The translations under genes and the position numbers were made by a program. Of a stretch of 64,000 bases of DNA, positions 28,360-38,330 are shown piece after piece. The number at the start of each line of letters is the position of its first letter. Position 1 is the stretch's first letter. The notes below the pieces were generated by a model. That model searched no databases and was not told the DNA's origin. It saw only the letters and a program-made list of their open reading frames with translations. Origin of the DNA: Flavobacteriia bacterium (GTDB lineage: Bacteria; Bacteroidota; Bacteroidia; Flavobacteriales_D; Crocinitomicaceae). Location of the stretch: the NCBI GenBank assembly GCA_016183815.1, contig JACPDW010000006.1:173974-237973 (forward strand), read 5' to 3'.

Positions 28360-29604
28360 TCAACAGAACATTATTTTTTGTGCTTTACGTTGTTCTTTTG
28401 GAAAAATTCTTTTTTGCAAATCCTCATAAGGTAAAAATTGATAATGAGGTTTAACACGCAATTTATCATTTAAGGCATTGTAAATTAAAAACATTGTTTC
28501 ATGATACTCCATCTCTTCTTCTAAAAGAATAGTCAACTGATCCATTTCTAAATTGTCTTTTTTAACTTCAATCTGATACAATTTAATTTCTGGGAAATTA
28601 TCTAAAATTTCAAATATAGCTGCTGGAAAAATAGTAGTACCTTTAAATTTAATCATCTGATTTTTTCTACCTACAATTGGGCCAATACGTGGACTAGTTC
28701 GACCACATTCGCAAGGGGTGTAATAAATATGTGCTAAATCTCCTGTTTTAAAGCGAATAAGTGGTGTTCCTTCAACACCCAAAGTTGACACAATAATTTC
28801 ACCACTATCTCCATTTTGCACAGGATTTTCATCCTCATCTAAAACTTCAAGATACAAGAGTTTTTCATTTACGTGAGCACCTAAACCATATTCACATTCA
28901 GTAAACGCTGCACCCATTTCTGTTGAGGCATAAGTTGAAAACAATTGAACATTCCACTGCTCAATGATTCTTTTACCTAGTGCGTTCCATGATAAATTTT
29001 CTTGTCGAATAGGCTCACCAATACAAATTATTTTTTTAACAGACGATTGATTAATATCAATCCCATTATTTCTAGCATATTCAATACATTTTAATATAAA
29101 AGTCGGAACTGCAATTAAAATTGTTGGATTATATCGTAAAATACTATCCCATTGTAAAGCAGGATTTCCAGGTCCAAGTCGAAGTAATCCCGCCTTTAAT
29201 TTTCTAGCTCCTAAATAATAAGCTAAACCCGCCATGAACTTTTTATCCATCGTTGTCATCAACTGAAAAACATCATTTGAAACCGCTCCTGTCATTTGAA
29301 ATGAAGCACATTCATTTTCTGCTAATCGATTTAAATCTTTTTCTGTTAAATAGATGCTTACAGGTTGACCAGTAGTCCCAGAAGTACAAACAAAATCAGC
29401 GATTTCATTTTGAGAAACACATAAAAATTCATCATTTGATTCGGCTATATGTGATTTTTCTGTAAAAGGCAATTGATGAAACAATTCAAGAGAAAAAGTC
29501 TCACCTATTGATTGATAAATTTTAAAATGTTTTTTATAAAATGGACTTTTATCCAACACATATCGAATTTGTTTTTCTAGTGCTTCAATGATGTTTAGTT
29601 CCAT
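28360..29604 (-). CDS. Phenylacetate--CoA ligase-like adenylate-forming enzyme (PaaK family)
   Basis: A 414-residue adenylating enzyme. The P-loop-like motif FVCTSGTTGQPVSI, the core ASTEMGAAFTEC and the hinge KTGDLAHIYY, followed by the small C-terminal domain (QMIKFKGTTIFPAAIFE), match the PaaK branch, which forms aryl-CoA or related thioesters. A pair of Cys (CECGRTSPR) sits before the hinge, as in PaaK. Substrate is unknown: a paaA gene lies 2 kb away, but this ligase is in an operon with hemB (24 bp gap), not with paaA. Cytoplasmic. Confidence 0.8.
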   Translation of the reverse strand: MELNIIEALEKQIRYVLDKSPFYKKHFKIYQSIGETFSLELFHQLPFTEKSHIAESNDEFLCVSQNEIADFVCTSGTTGQPVSIYLTEKDLNRLAENECASFQMTGAVSNDVFQLMTTMDKKFMAGLAYYLGARKLKAGLLRLGPGNPALQWDSILRYNPTILIAVPTFILKCIEYARNNGIDINQSSVKKIICIGEPIRQENLSWNALGKRIIEQWNVQLFSTYASTEMGAAFTECEYGLGAHVNEKLLYLEVLDEDENPVQNGDSGEIIVSTLGVEGTPLIRFKTGDLAHIYYTPCECGRTSPRIGPIVGRKNQMIKFKGTTIFPAAIFEILDNFPEIKLYQIEVKKDNLEMDQLTILLEEEMEYHETMFLIYNALNDKLRVKPHYQFLPYEDLQKRIFPKEQRKAQKIMFC

Positions 29605-29628
29605 TTTAATTCAAGATTAAAGTAATTT

Positions 29629-30597
29629 TTATTTTTGTATTGAGGCAAAATCTTTAGCAAAATAACTTAAAATTCCATCAGCTCCAGCTCTTCTTATACT
29701 TATTAGTACTTCCAACATTGCATCTGTATAATTTAACCAACCTTTTTGGGCAGCAGCATGAACCATTGCGTATTCTCCACTCACATTATATGCTGTGATT
29801 GGTAAAGGGAAATTTTCTTTTAATAATGAAATAACATCTAGATAACACAGAGCTGGTTTTACCATTAGCATATCGGTCCCTTCTTCCATATCTAACTTTG
29901 CTTCAATAAGTGCTTCCCTCCTATTTTTTGGATCCATTTGATATGTTTTTTTATTTCCCGATTTTGGTGCTGAATCTAAAGCATCTCTGAAAGGTCCATA
30001 AAAAGCACTCGCATATTTTGCTGTATAAGACATAATACTAACATCAGTAAATCTATTTTCATCTAAAATTTGTCTGATGTAACCTACTCGTCCATCCATC
30101 ATATCAGAAGGACCAATAATATCGATTCCTGCTTGAGCCTGAGCTAAGGCCATCTTTCCAAGTATAGGCAATGTTTCGTCATTCACAATTTTTCCATCAA
30201 CAACTAATCCATCGTGACCGTCAGATGAATAAGGATCCATTGCGACGTCACTCATTAAAACAACTTCAGGAAACTCTTTTTTCAAAGTATGAATAACGTT
30301 TAAATAATAATTTTCAGAAGAATAAGAATATGTTGCTGTTTTATTTTTTAAATGTTCTTCTATCGATGGAAACAAAACAAATTGATTTAACCCCAATTGA
30401 ACACATTTTTCAATTTCAAGCAACAAACTATCTAAACTCCAACGATAAATATTTGGTAAAGAAGGTATTTCGATTTTTAAATTTTTACCATTTTGTAAAA
30501 AAATTGGATAAATCAAATTTTCTACCCCCAAATTTGTTTCGGCTACCATAGCTCTAATAACCTCATTTTTTCTATTTCTTCTCGGTCTGCTTTTCAT
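29629..30597 (-). CDS. hemB: Delta-aminolevulinic acid dehydratase (porphobilinogen synthase)
   Basis: A 322-residue TIM-barrel enzyme joining two ALA molecules into porphobilinogen for heme. The Schiff-base lysines are seen in MSYTAKYASAFYGPFR and DMLMVKPALCYLDV. The metal-site region reads VAMDPYSSDGHDGLV, with Asp where zinc-type enzymes have three cysteines, so this is the zinc-independent class. hemE lies 9.5 kb away, so heme genes are dispersed. Upstream gene of the PaaK-like ligase. Confidence 0.96.
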   Translation of the reverse strand: MKSRPRRNRKNEVIRAMVAETNLGVENLIYPIFLQNGKNLKIEIPSLPNIYRWSLDSLLLEIEKCVQLGLNQFVLFPSIEEHLKNKTATYSYSSENYYLNVIHTLKKEFPEVVLMSDVAMDPYSSDGHDGLVVDGKIVNDETLPILGKMALAQAQAGIDIIGPSDMMDGRVGYIRQILDENRFTDVSIMSYTAKYASAFYGPFRDALDSAPKSGNKKTYQMDPKNRREALIEAKLDMEEGTDMLMVKPALCYLDVISLLKENFPLPITAYNVSGEYAMVHAAAQKGWLNYTDAMLEVLISIRRAGADGILSYFAKDFASIQK

Positions 30598-30687
30598 TGT
30601 TTTTTTTTACAAAATTAATTCCTTTTGCACTTTAAAAATTGATTTGTATCATTTACTTGTAAATTTGTACAAAGAAAAATACAAAAT

Positions 30688-31032
30688 ATGGAAAATAATA
30701 TCACTAAAACATCAAACATTACCATCAATGTTGGACTCAATGAAAATCACGTTCCACAAAGAATGTTATGGTCAGCTGACGATGCCAAAATCAGTAATCA
30801 AGAAGCAAAAGCATTTTTTTTATCTGTATGGGACATTAAACAAAAAAACACATTAAAAATTGATTTATGGACAGAAGAAATGTCAATTGAAGAAATGAAA
30901 CAGTTTTTTCATCAAACACTTTTAAGCATGTCTGAATCATTTGAAAAAGCAACTGGTGAACATTTAATTATGGAAGATTTAAGAGATTTTTGCTTTCATT
31001 TTGCTGAAAAAATGAAAATTTTACCAGAATGA
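30688..31032 (+). CDS. gldC: Gliding motility protein GldC
   Basis: A 114-residue cytoplasmic protein with the GldC pattern SNITINVGLNENHVPQRM, then AFFLSVWDIKQKNTLKIDLW and CFHFAEKMKILPE. GldC is associated with the Bacteroidota gliding and type IX secretion machinery; its mechanism is unknown. A TAAATTTG box (30660-30667) lies just upstream, giving a leader of about 15 bases. It is divergent from hemB and followed by a secreted hypothetical. Confidence 0.9.
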   Translation: MENNITKTSNITINVGLNENHVPQRMLWSADDAKISNQEAKAFFLSVWDIKQKNTLKIDLWTEEMSIEEMKQFFHQTLLSMSESFEKATGEHLIMEDLRDFCFHFAEKMKILPE

Positions 31033-31080
31033 GTGTTATTTTAAACTTTTTTAGTATTTTCGTTATTAAAATAACAGATT

Positions 31081-31590
31081 GTGTATAGAAAATTAAAATT
31101 ATTTCTTCTTTTTATTGGTTTATGTTTTTCAATATTTGGACAAGTGAAAATTTCTAAGATTGAATTTAAAAGCTTAAATGTATATACATTACCACAAATT
31201 GAAACTTTAATTAGAATTGAGAGCAATGAAATAGAAACTAAAATTTTGGTTCAACAAAATAGTATAATGCCTGATTCTATCAATTCGTTAAATAAAACCC
31301 TATTAATTGATACAATTTATATTACAAAAACCCAAAACTTTGAAAAACTAACTTCTTCTGTTATTGCAATTACAAGTACTAATTTGTTAAGTAATTTAAG
31401 CTATGAAGGTTTACAAGGGTGTCAAACTCAAATAGAATATGGCAATGACTTCAATTCCATTATATATAAGGTTTGGTCACCTGACAAAGACACAAAAGCA
31501 AGAGAATTAGATACCTACGTGGCTTTGTGTAAGCAAATTACCAAATTAGGGAAGTTAAATTATAAAGATATTATTTCACCAAAATTGTAA
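31081..31590 (+). CDS. Secreted hypothetical protein
   Basis: A 169-residue protein with a GTG start and a signal peptide (MYRKLKLFLLFIGLCFSIFG). The mature part has no recognisable domain; two cysteines (GLQGCQTQIE and ALCKQITK) could pair. The signal peptide is the reason for this start. It stands 48 bp after gldC, in the same direction, and may share its transcript. Function unknown. Confidence 0.62.
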   Translation: MYRKLKLFLLFIGLCFSIFGQVKISKIEFKSLNVYTLPQIETLIRIESNEIETKILVQQNSIMPDSINSLNKTLLIDTIYITKTQNFEKLTSSVIAITSTNLLSNLSYEGLQGCQTQIEYGNDFNSIIYKVWSPDKDTKARELDTYVALCKQITKLGKLNYKDIISPKL

Positions 31591-31604
31591 TTTTTTTTAT
31601 TTAG

Positions 31605-31635
31605 TTGTGTAGCTAATTAAAATAATATAATTTTG
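31605..31635 (+). promoter_or_regulatory. Promoter of paaA
   Basis: TTG (31605-31607), 20-base spacer, TAATTTTG (31628-31635): a good match to the Bacteroidota sigma-A pattern. The start codon of paaA follows at 31663, giving a leader of about 20 bases. Confidence 0.55.
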
Positions 31636-31662
31636 TACAACTAGACAAAAACAAGATACAAA

Positions 31663-32601
31663 ATGCAACAAGAATTAGAAAATAAATTTCAAGAAAAAAT
31701 TGACAAAGAAATTAAAATTGAGCCAAAAGATTGGATGCCAGAGGAGTATCGTAAAACATTAATTAGACAAATCACTCAACACGCTCATTCTGAAGTAGTA
31801 GGGATGCTTCCCGAAGGAAATTGGATAACAAGAGCTCCTTCTTTAAAAAGAAAACAAGTATTATTAGCTAAAATTCAAGACGAAGCAGGGCATGGATTGT
31901 ATCTTTATTCTGCAGCTGAAACTTTAGGAATTGATAGAGAAAAAAGTATTGATGATCTTCATATTGGAAAAGCCAAATATTCATCAATTTTTAATTATCC
32001 AACTTTGTCATGGGCTGATATTGGTATGATTGGTTGGCTTGTTGATGGTGCTGCTATTATGAATCAAGTACCTTTATGCCGTTGTTCTTATGGTCCTTAT
32101 GCTAGAGCAATGGTAAGGATTTGTAAAGAAGAATCCTTTCATCAAAGACAAGGGTATGAAATTGTTACTCAGTTGGCACTGGGAACACCAGAACAAAAAA
32201 AGCTCGCTCAAGATTCAATAAATAGATGGTGGTGGCCAGCTTTGATGATGTTTGGTCCGAATGACAGTGATTCGAAACACTCCGCTCAATCGATGAAATG
32301 GAAAATAAAAAGAATTTCAAACGATGACTTGAGACAGCAATTTGTTGATGTTACCGTACCACAAGCTGAATTAATAGGCTTAAAAGTACCCGATGCTGAT
32401 CTTAAATGGAACGAAGAAAAGAAAAAATTCGATTTTGGAACAATAAATTGGGACGAATTTAATCAAGTAGTTGCTGGAAATGGTCCTTGTAATAAAGAAC
32501 GAATTGAAGCAAGAAAAAATGCAAAAGAAGAAGGGGCGTGGGTCAGAGAAGCAGCATTGGCTTATGCAAAAAATCATTTACAATCTATTGTTAAACAGTA
32601 A
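31663..32601 (+). CDS. paaA: 1,2-phenylacetyl-CoA epoxidase subunit A (PaaA)
   Basis: A 312-residue diiron monooxygenase subunit. Conservation with the enterobacterial protein is very high by eye: [80 protein letters not shown] and [13 protein letters not shown]. The Glu/His pairs of these motifs hold the iron site. In known systems PaaA works with PaaC, PaaB and the reductase PaaE, usually encoded as paaABCDE. Here no paaB follows; the next 216 bp are non-coding and then a convergent dsbD begins. Either the partners are elsewhere or this copy works alone. Confidence 0.93.
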   Translation: MQQELENKFQEKIDKEIKIEPKDWMPEEYRKTLIRQITQHAHSEVVGMLPEGNWITRAPSLKRKQVLLAKIQDEAGHGLYLYSAAETLGIDREKSIDDLHIGKAKYSSIFNYPTLSWADIGMIGWLVDGAAIMNQVPLCRCSYGPYARAMVRICKEESFHQRQGYEIVTQLALGTPEQKKLAQDSINRWWWPALMMFGPNDSDSKHSAQSMKWKIKRISNDDLRQQFVDVTVPQAELIGLKVPDADLKWNEEKKKFDFGTINWDEFNQVVAGNGPCNKERIEARKNAKEEGAWVREAALAYAKNHLQSIVKQ

Positions 32602-32817
32602 ATTGATTAAAAAAAATTTAACTTAAGAAATTTGACTTCATAGTTAAATCTTACTTTAATATTTCGTTAAAATAATTCATTTTTAAATCTGCGAATTTTT
32701 CAGAGTAAATCTGGGGTAAACTTAATTTTCTGTTTCAAATTCAAATCCGTTACTATAACGACTAATTTTTAGAAATAAGAGTAACAAGAAGTTTTTTAAG
32801 AGAAATGCTTGATTATT

Positions 32818-34893
32818 TTATTTTTTCGTTTTTTTAAAAGATTTAACTGCCTCTAATAAAAAATTCTTATAAGTTTCTATATCAGGTGTGTAACCTATAG
32901 CTTCACTTAAATCGTTTCCTTCAAAATCTGTTACAATATATAATGGTTGAGATAATTGACCGTATTTACGAACCTGATAATCAGACCATTTATTCCCTAC
33001 AGTTTTTATCATACCTTTTATTGCTTCTGAATATTTCCATTCTGATTTTGGGAGCTTTTGTCTGTCGTCAACATACAAAGAAACAATAATCAATTCATTT
33101 TTAAGTATTGGGCTAATTGCTTGATTTGTCCAAATAGTAGATTCTGTTCTTCTACAATTTGGACAATTGTAACCTGTGAAATCTAATAACATAGGTTTTT
33201 TTACTTTTGATGCATATTCTTTGGCTTTATCTAAATCATGAAAGACTAAAATACTCCCATCCCCCACTTCATGCATAAGATTTCTATATTCTTGAAAAAC
33301 AGGATCCGAATTGTTTGTTGAGATTTCGCCACTTCCTCTTACAAATTTAAAATTGTCTTCAGAATGTTCTCTTGGTGGAGCTACTCCATCAATTAAACGT
33401 AAAGGAGCACCCCACATTCCTGGTAAAAGATACAAAGCGAAAATTAAAGCACTTAAAGCAAACATAAAACGAGTAACTGTTAATTTTTCTACTGGAGAAT
33501 CATGAGAAAAACGTATTTTTCCTAATAAATAAACGCCAATTAATATAAAAATTATAACCCAACAAGCGACAAAAATTTCACGAGTTAAAACATCCCAATG
33601 ATAAGCCAAATCGATACCTGATAAAAATTTTAATGCAAGGGCTAATTCTAGTAAACCTAAAACAACTTTAACTGAGTTTAACCAACCTCCTGATTTTGGC
33701 AAAGATTGAAGCCATCCTGGAAATATTGCAAATAGTGTAAAAGGTATTGCTAAAGCAATTGCAAATCCAGCCATTCCAATCGCTGGTCCCATCAAACTCC
33801 CACTACTGGCTGATTCAACCAATAACGTTCCAATGATAGGTCCTGTACAAGAAAATGAAACTAAACTTAAAGTAAAAGCCATGAAAAATATTCCTATTAA
33901 ACCGCCTTTATCGGCTTTTCCATCAGCTTTATTAACCCAAGAATTGGGTAATCGTATTTCAAATGCACCTAAAAATGAAAAAGCAAATATCATAAAAATA
34001 GCAAAGAATATTAAATTCATCCAGACATTTGTTGATAAATCGTTTAATCCTGATGGTCCCATGATTGCAGTAATCAACAAACCAATGGTGACATAAATTA
34101 CTATAATTGAAATTCCATAAATTAAAGCGTCGATTATACCTTTTATTTTCTTTTTTGATTTTTTTGTAAAAAAAGTAACCGTCATGGGAATCATTGGGAA
34201 TACACATGGAGTTAAAAGTGCAATTAAACCACCTCCGAATCCTTTCAAAAAGGTCAACCAAAAGCTTTCTTTGACTTCAGTTTTACTTTTTTTATTTTTT
34301 ATAACAGTTTCATTTTCAGTTGTTTTATTTTCTTGTGTTTCAATGATTGTATCAGGAATGTTTTCAATTTTATTTTCTGGTAAAATGTTAGATGTTTGTT
34401 TATTTTTAGGCGCAAAACCACTTATTTTAATTTTTGCACTTTGATCAGGCGGAAAAATACAACCATTTTCATCACAGATTTGAAAAGCATAATCAAATTC
34501 TAAATCAAAAGATTTTTCATCTAATATTTCAATTTCTTGAATGAAAAAACCAATATTTTCAAAATATAAAGAAGTACCTAAATCGTCAGTATGAACTTTG
34601 GCTTTTGTACCATCTTTTAATTTACCTAGCAAACGATAAGAAGAATTAGGAGAGAATGAAAATTTGGTTGGATACCCAGTCATATCCGCTTTATTCGGGT
34701 CATGGTTAACTGAAAAAACGTGCCAACCTGTTTTTAATTTAGCCTGTGCTATCAGTTTTGCAGTTGATTCATCTACTTTTTTAATGGAAAAACTCCATGA
34801 AATTTTATCTGTCCAGTCGCCACCAGGTTGTGCAAATAGCCATTGAAGTGAAAACAAAAAAATAAATAATAAGTTGTACGTCCTTTGTATCAT
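32818..34893 (-). CDS. dsbD: Thiol:disulfide interchange protein DsbD
   Basis: A 691-residue inner-membrane electron carrier. Signal peptide, an N-terminal periplasmic domain with CDENGCIFPPDQS, an eight-helix membrane core with the redox cysteines in LLTPCVFPMIPMT and LVSFSCTGPIIGT, and a C-terminal thioredoxin domain with CPNC (TGYNCPNCRRTE). It passes reducing power from cytoplasmic thioredoxin to the periplasm. A Glu/Thr/Lys-rich linker (residues about 165-210) joins domain one and the membrane core. Convergent with paaA. Confidence 0.92.
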   Translation of the reverse strand: MIQRTYNLLFIFLFSLQWLFAQPGGDWTDKISWSFSIKKVDESTAKLIAQAKLKTGWHVFSVNHDPNKADMTGYPTKFSFSPNSSYRLLGKLKDGTKAKVHTDDLGTSLYFENIGFFIQEIEILDEKSFDLEFDYAFQICDENGCIFPPDQSAKIKISGFAPKNKQTSNILPENKIENIPDTIIETQENKTTENETVIKNKKSKTEVKESFWLTFLKGFGGGLIALLTPCVFPMIPMTVTFFTKKSKKKIKGIIDALIYGISIIVIYVTIGLLITAIMGPSGLNDLSTNVWMNLIFFAIFMIFAFSFLGAFEIRLPNSWVNKADGKADKGGLIGIFFMAFTLSLVSFSCTGPIIGTLLVESASSGSLMGPAIGMAGFAIALAIPFTLFAIFPGWLQSLPKSGGWLNSVKVVLGLLELALALKFLSGIDLAYHWDVLTREIFVACWVIIFILIGVYLLGKIRFSHDSPVEKLTVTRFMFALSALIFALYLLPGMWGAPLRLIDGVAPPREHSEDNFKFVRGSGEISTNNSDPVFQEYRNLMHEVGDGSILVFHDLDKAKEYASKVKKPMLLDFTGYNCPNCRRTESTIWTNQAISPILKNELIIVSLYVDDRQKLPKSEWKYSEAIKGMIKTVGNKWSDYQVRKYGQLSQPLYIVTDFEGNDLSEAIGYTPDIETYKNFLLEAVKSFKKTKK

Positions 34894-35093
34894 TTGTATT
34901 TAATTTTAAATATTATTGACCTGCTTTATTAAACTTTTCTCTTAAAAATAAAGTTAATAAATACACTCAAGCCATTAATTCTTTTCAAAATTAAACAAAT
35001 AGTAAACTTTTCATCAAGGATTTTAAACTCAATTATTGAAGTTTCAAAACAACAAAAAGAAAATAATATTAATATAACTATCTAAATATCAAA

Positions 35094-35372
35094 TTAATAT
35101 TTAATTTCAACTATTCTTGATATTGGAATCCAAACTCCACCTTTTAGGCAGATATATTTATTTCCAGCAGCCCAAATGGTTGTTTGAACCCTTTTTAAAC
35201 CTACGTCATCATAAAAATAAATTGAAACTTTTGATTTATACACATTTCCAAGTACTGTTGCTTGTTGAATTTGCTTATCTAAATCAGGATGTTGTTCAAC
35301 ATGTATGTTATTTTTAAAATTTAAAGAAGATATTATTTCTTTTTCGATATTCTGGTATTCTAAAGTTTGCAT
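35094..35372 (-). CDS. Conserved hypothetical protein (92 aa)
   Basis: A small soluble protein without signal peptide. The C-terminal half is beta-rich and well ordered: GNVYKSKVSIYFYDDVGLKR, then TTIWAAGNKYICLKGGVWIP ending ISRIVEIKY. It looks like a small family of Flavobacteriales proteins of unknown function. It is divergent from sucD and stands alone. The upstream part of the protein (EQHPDLDKQIQQATVLG) probably forms a helix. Confidence 0.7.
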   Translation of the reverse strand: MQTLEYQNIEKEIISSLNFKNNIHVEQHPDLDKQIQQATVLGNVYKSKVSIYFYDDVGLKRVQTTIWAAGNKYICLKGGVWIPISRIVEIKY

Positions 35373-35506
35373 AATTCAAGATTTTAAGTTCAACAAGTAA
35401 ATTTATTAATTAAATATTAGAAAAACAAATATTTTAACAAAATTTCTACTTAATTATACTTTAATACGAAGCAATTGGTTACAAAATATAAATATTATTT
35501 AAACAA

Positions 35507-35540
35507 TTGTCTTTTGTTTGCAAAGAAATCACTAATTTTG
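35507..35540 (+). promoter_or_regulatory. Probable promoter of sucD
   Basis: TTG (35507-35509), 23-base spacer, TAATTTTG (35533-35540), 20 bases before the sucD ATG. A second TTTG at 35513-35516 would give a shorter spacer. The -7 box excludes translation from the upstream in-frame codons. Confidence 0.5.
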
Positions 35541-35560
35541 GCAAAGAAAAAATAATTGAT

Positions 35561-36439
35561 ATGAGTGTTTTAGTTAACAAAAATTCAAAAGTTATAGTAC
35601 AAGGATTTACTGGAAGTGAAGGTACTTTCCATGCAGAACAAATGATTGCTTATGGCACAAACGTTGTGGGTGGTGTTACTCCCGGAAAAGGAGGTAGTAC
35701 ACATTTAAACAAGCCAGTTTTTAATTCTGTTCAAGAAGCTGTTGACAAAGCCGGAGCAAATGTTTCAATTATTTTTGTACCCCCTGCTTTTGCTGCTGAC
35801 GCCATTATGGAGGCTGCTAATGCTGGAATAGGTGTAATTGTTTGCATTACAGAAGGTATTCCAGTGAACGACATGGTGAAAGTGAAAGAATACATAAAAG
35901 CATTCAATTGCCGTTTAATCGGACCAAATTGTCCTGGAGTTATCTCTGCTGACGAAGCAAAAGTGGGTATCATGCCTGGTTTTGTCTTTAAAAAAGGTCG
36001 AATAGGAATTGTTTCTAAATCTGGTACACTTACCTACGAAGCAGCTGATCAAGTGGCTAAGGCTGGTCTTGGAATTTCTACAGCTATTGGAATTGGTGGT
36101 GACCCAATAATTGGAACGACTACTAAAGAAGCAGTTGAATTATTAATGAACGACCCAGATACTGATGGCATAGTGATGATTGGAGAAATTGGTGGAAACC
36201 TCGAAGCAATTGCTGCTCGTTGGATAAAAGAAAATGGAAACAAACCAGTTGTAGGATTTATTGCTGGTGAAACGGCTCCAAAAGGTAGAACTATGGGTCA
36301 CGCTGGTGCTATTGTTGGTGGACACGATGATACAGCAGAAGCCAAAAAAAGAATTTTAAAAGATTGTGGCATTCATGTAGTAGATTCTCCTGCACAAATT
36401 GGCAATAAAATGGCTGAAATAATTGGAGTTACTGCTTAA
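35561..36439 (+). CDS. sucD: Succinate--CoA ligase, alpha subunit
   Basis: A 292-residue TCA-cycle enzyme subunit that forms succinate from succinyl-CoA with ADP or GDP phosphorylation, paired with SucC. CoA-binding region [20 protein letters not shown] at the N-terminus; phosphohistidine His247 in [13 protein letters not shown]. The frame stays open 18 codons upstream, but that stretch is the promoter, so the ATG at 35561 is used. The beta subunit gene sucC is not adjacent, as is usual in flavobacteria. Confidence 0.96.
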   Translation: MSVLVNKNSKVIVQGFTGSEGTFHAEQMIAYGTNVVGGVTPGKGGSTHLNKPVFNSVQEAVDKAGANVSIIFVPPAFAADAIMEAANAGIGVIVCITEGIPVNDMVKVKEYIKAFNCRLIGPNCPGVISADEAKVGIMPGFVFKKGRIGIVSKSGTLTYEAADQVAKAGLGISTAIGIGGDPIIGTTTKEAVELLMNDPDTDGIVMIGEIGGNLEAIAARWIKENGNKPVVGFIAGETAPKGRTMGHAGAIVGGHDDTAEAKKRILKDCGIHVVDSPAQIGNKMAEIIGVTA

Positions 36440-36537
36440 AATAAATAATAAATATAATTTTTTATAACTTATTTTTTTTAAATTTATTTTAATTATACAT
36501 TATTGTTAAAAGTTATAATTCTTTTTTCTTTTTTCCT

Positions 36538-38253
36538 ATGATCAATTACCATTTCAACATAGAAAATCCATCAAATCAATACATTCAAATTCAACTTTTA
36601 TTTGAGACCAAAGAAAAAAAAATTCAAATTCAATTGCCGAGTTGGAGACCAGGTCGATATGAATTAGGAAATTTTGCAAAAAATATCCGAAATTTTAAAG
36701 TTATAGGTGATGAACATAAGTTATTACGTTTTAATAAAATTTCAAAAGATTGTTGGGAAATAGAAAATAATGACTGTCAAAAAATAAAAATTGATTATCA
36801 ATATTATGCCTCTGAATTAAATGCGGGTTCTACTTATTTAGATGAGAATCAGTTGTATGTTAATCCTGTAAATTGTTGTGTTTACATTGTTGGCAGAGAA
36901 AATGAAGAGATTTCACTTCAAATAAATGCTCCTTCTTCCTTTAAAATAGCATGTGCGTTACCAATAAAAAATAGCTCTTTTTATGCAAAAAACTACGATG
37001 TTTTAGCTGATTCGCCTTTTATCTGTTCACCTACCCTTCAATATAATAAGTACATAATAAAAAATCACACATTTCATCTTTGGTTTCAAGGAGAAATTAA
37101 TCTCAATTGGGAAATACTACTAAATGATTTTGAAGCATTTACATCAAAACAAATAGAAAAATTTATTGAATTCCCCGTCGAAAATTATCACTTTTTTTTT
37201 CAGATTGTACCCTACCCTGCTTATCACGGAGTTGAACATCAAAGCTCTACAGTCATTCTTCTTGGACCTTCGTTTGAACTTTTCAAAAATTTATATTCTG
37301 AACTATTAGGAGTTAGTTCTCATGAACTTTATCACACTTGGAATGTAAAATCTATTCGTCCAATAGAAATGTATCCCTATAATTTCACTAAAGAAAATTA
37401 TTCTCGAATGGGTTATTTATACGAGGGTGTTACAACGTATATGGGCGACTTATTTTTATATAAATCAGGAGTATTTGATTTAAATCAATATTTAATTGAA
37501 TTGGGTTCACAAGTTCAAAAACATTTGGATAATTTTGCTCGTTTTACTTATTCTGTTCGTGAATCATCTTTCGATACTTGGCTTGATGGTTATGTTCCTG
37601 GAGCACCTTTTAGAAAGGTTTCGATTTACACAGAAGGTTGTCTTCTTGCTTTTTTTACCGATGTATTTATCATAAGTAAAACAAATGGAAAACATTCATT
37701 AGATGAAGTGATGAAACGACTTTATTTTGATTTTTATCTCAATGAAAAAGGTGTTTCAGAAGAAGATTATATTAAAGCAATCGAAAATATTTCTGGGGCT
37801 TCCTTTCAAGAATTATTTAAAGCTTTTTTTGTTGAAAATCAACCTTTTGAATCTATTTTGATTGAATCTTTACAACTTATTGGTTTAGATTTAAAACACA
37901 AACCTTCTTCAAAATATATTTCTTCAAAATTAGGTCTAAAATGTGTTCCGTCGTCAGATAATCAAGGAGTAATAATTAAGTCGATTTATCCTGGAAGTCC
38001 TGCAGAAATGGCTTCATTAATGCAAGAAGATGAAATTATTGCTGTAAATTCATATCTTTCTCAAAATGATCCTGATAAGTGGCTGAACTATTTTGACAAT
38101 CAAGAAAAGGTAATAACTATTAAACGTAAAGGAAAACTATTACAAATAACTTTACCTGAAAGTGTTAGAAATTATTATTTGGAATATGAAATTGTGGAAT
38201 TAAGAGAAAAAAATCACATTCAACAAAAGTATTTTGAAAAATGGAAGTCATGA
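36538..38253 (+). CDS. M61 family metallopeptidase with PDZ domain
   Basis: A 571-residue glycyl-aminopeptidase-like enzyme. N-terminal beta domain (LPSWRPGRYELGNFAKNI is the family signature), gluzincin core with HELYH at residues 262-266 followed by TWNVKSIRP, third zinc ligand candidate Glu296 in YEGVTTYMGD, then a C-terminal PDZ domain (VIIKSIYPGSPAEMASLMQE). No signal peptide is visible, so it probably acts in the cytoplasm, unlike many secreted peptidases. Lies alone between sucD and the convergent Smr gene. Confidence 0.9.
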   Translation: MINYHFNIENPSNQYIQIQLLFETKEKKIQIQLPSWRPGRYELGNFAKNIRNFKVIGDEHKLLRFNKISKDCWEIENNDCQKIKIDYQYYASELNAGSTYLDENQLYVNPVNCCVYIVGRENEEISLQINAPSSFKIACALPIKNSSFYAKNYDVLADSPFICSPTLQYNKYIIKNHTFHLWFQGEINLNWEILLNDFEAFTSKQIEKFIEFPVENYHFFFQIVPYPAYHGVEHQSSTVILLGPSFELFKNLYSELLGVSSHELYHTWNVKSIRPIEMYPYNFTKENYSRMGYLYEGVTTYMGDLFLYKSGVFDLNQYLIELGSQVQKHLDNFARFTYSVRESSFDTWLDGYVPGAPFRKVSIYTEGCLLAFFTDVFIISKTNGKHSLDEVMKRLYFDFYLNEKGVSEEDYIKAIENISGASFQELFKAFFVENQPFESILIESLQLIGLDLKHKPSSKYISSKLGLKCVPSSDNQGVIIKSIYPGSPAEMASLMQEDEIIAVNSYLSQNDPDKWLNYFDNQEKVITIKRKGKLLQITLPESVRNYYLEYEIVELREKNHIQQKYFEKWKS

Positions 38254-38330
38254 TGATTTTTATACCGAACATATTTTCAATATAAGCCAATATTATTAAC
38301 GTGTTAGTATTAAATTTCTTAAAATCTAAC

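Noticed and set aside
30644..30856. Plus-strand frame overlapping the gldC start in another register
   Set aside because: It overlaps gldC, which is the conserved frame, and has no support of its own.
32602..32817. Remnant of paaB after paaA
   Set aside because: No recognisable PaaB codons in any frame; the region is AT-rich non-coding sequence.
33833..34444. Frames on both strands inside dsbD
   Set aside because: Overlap the conserved membrane core of DsbD completely; shadows of it.
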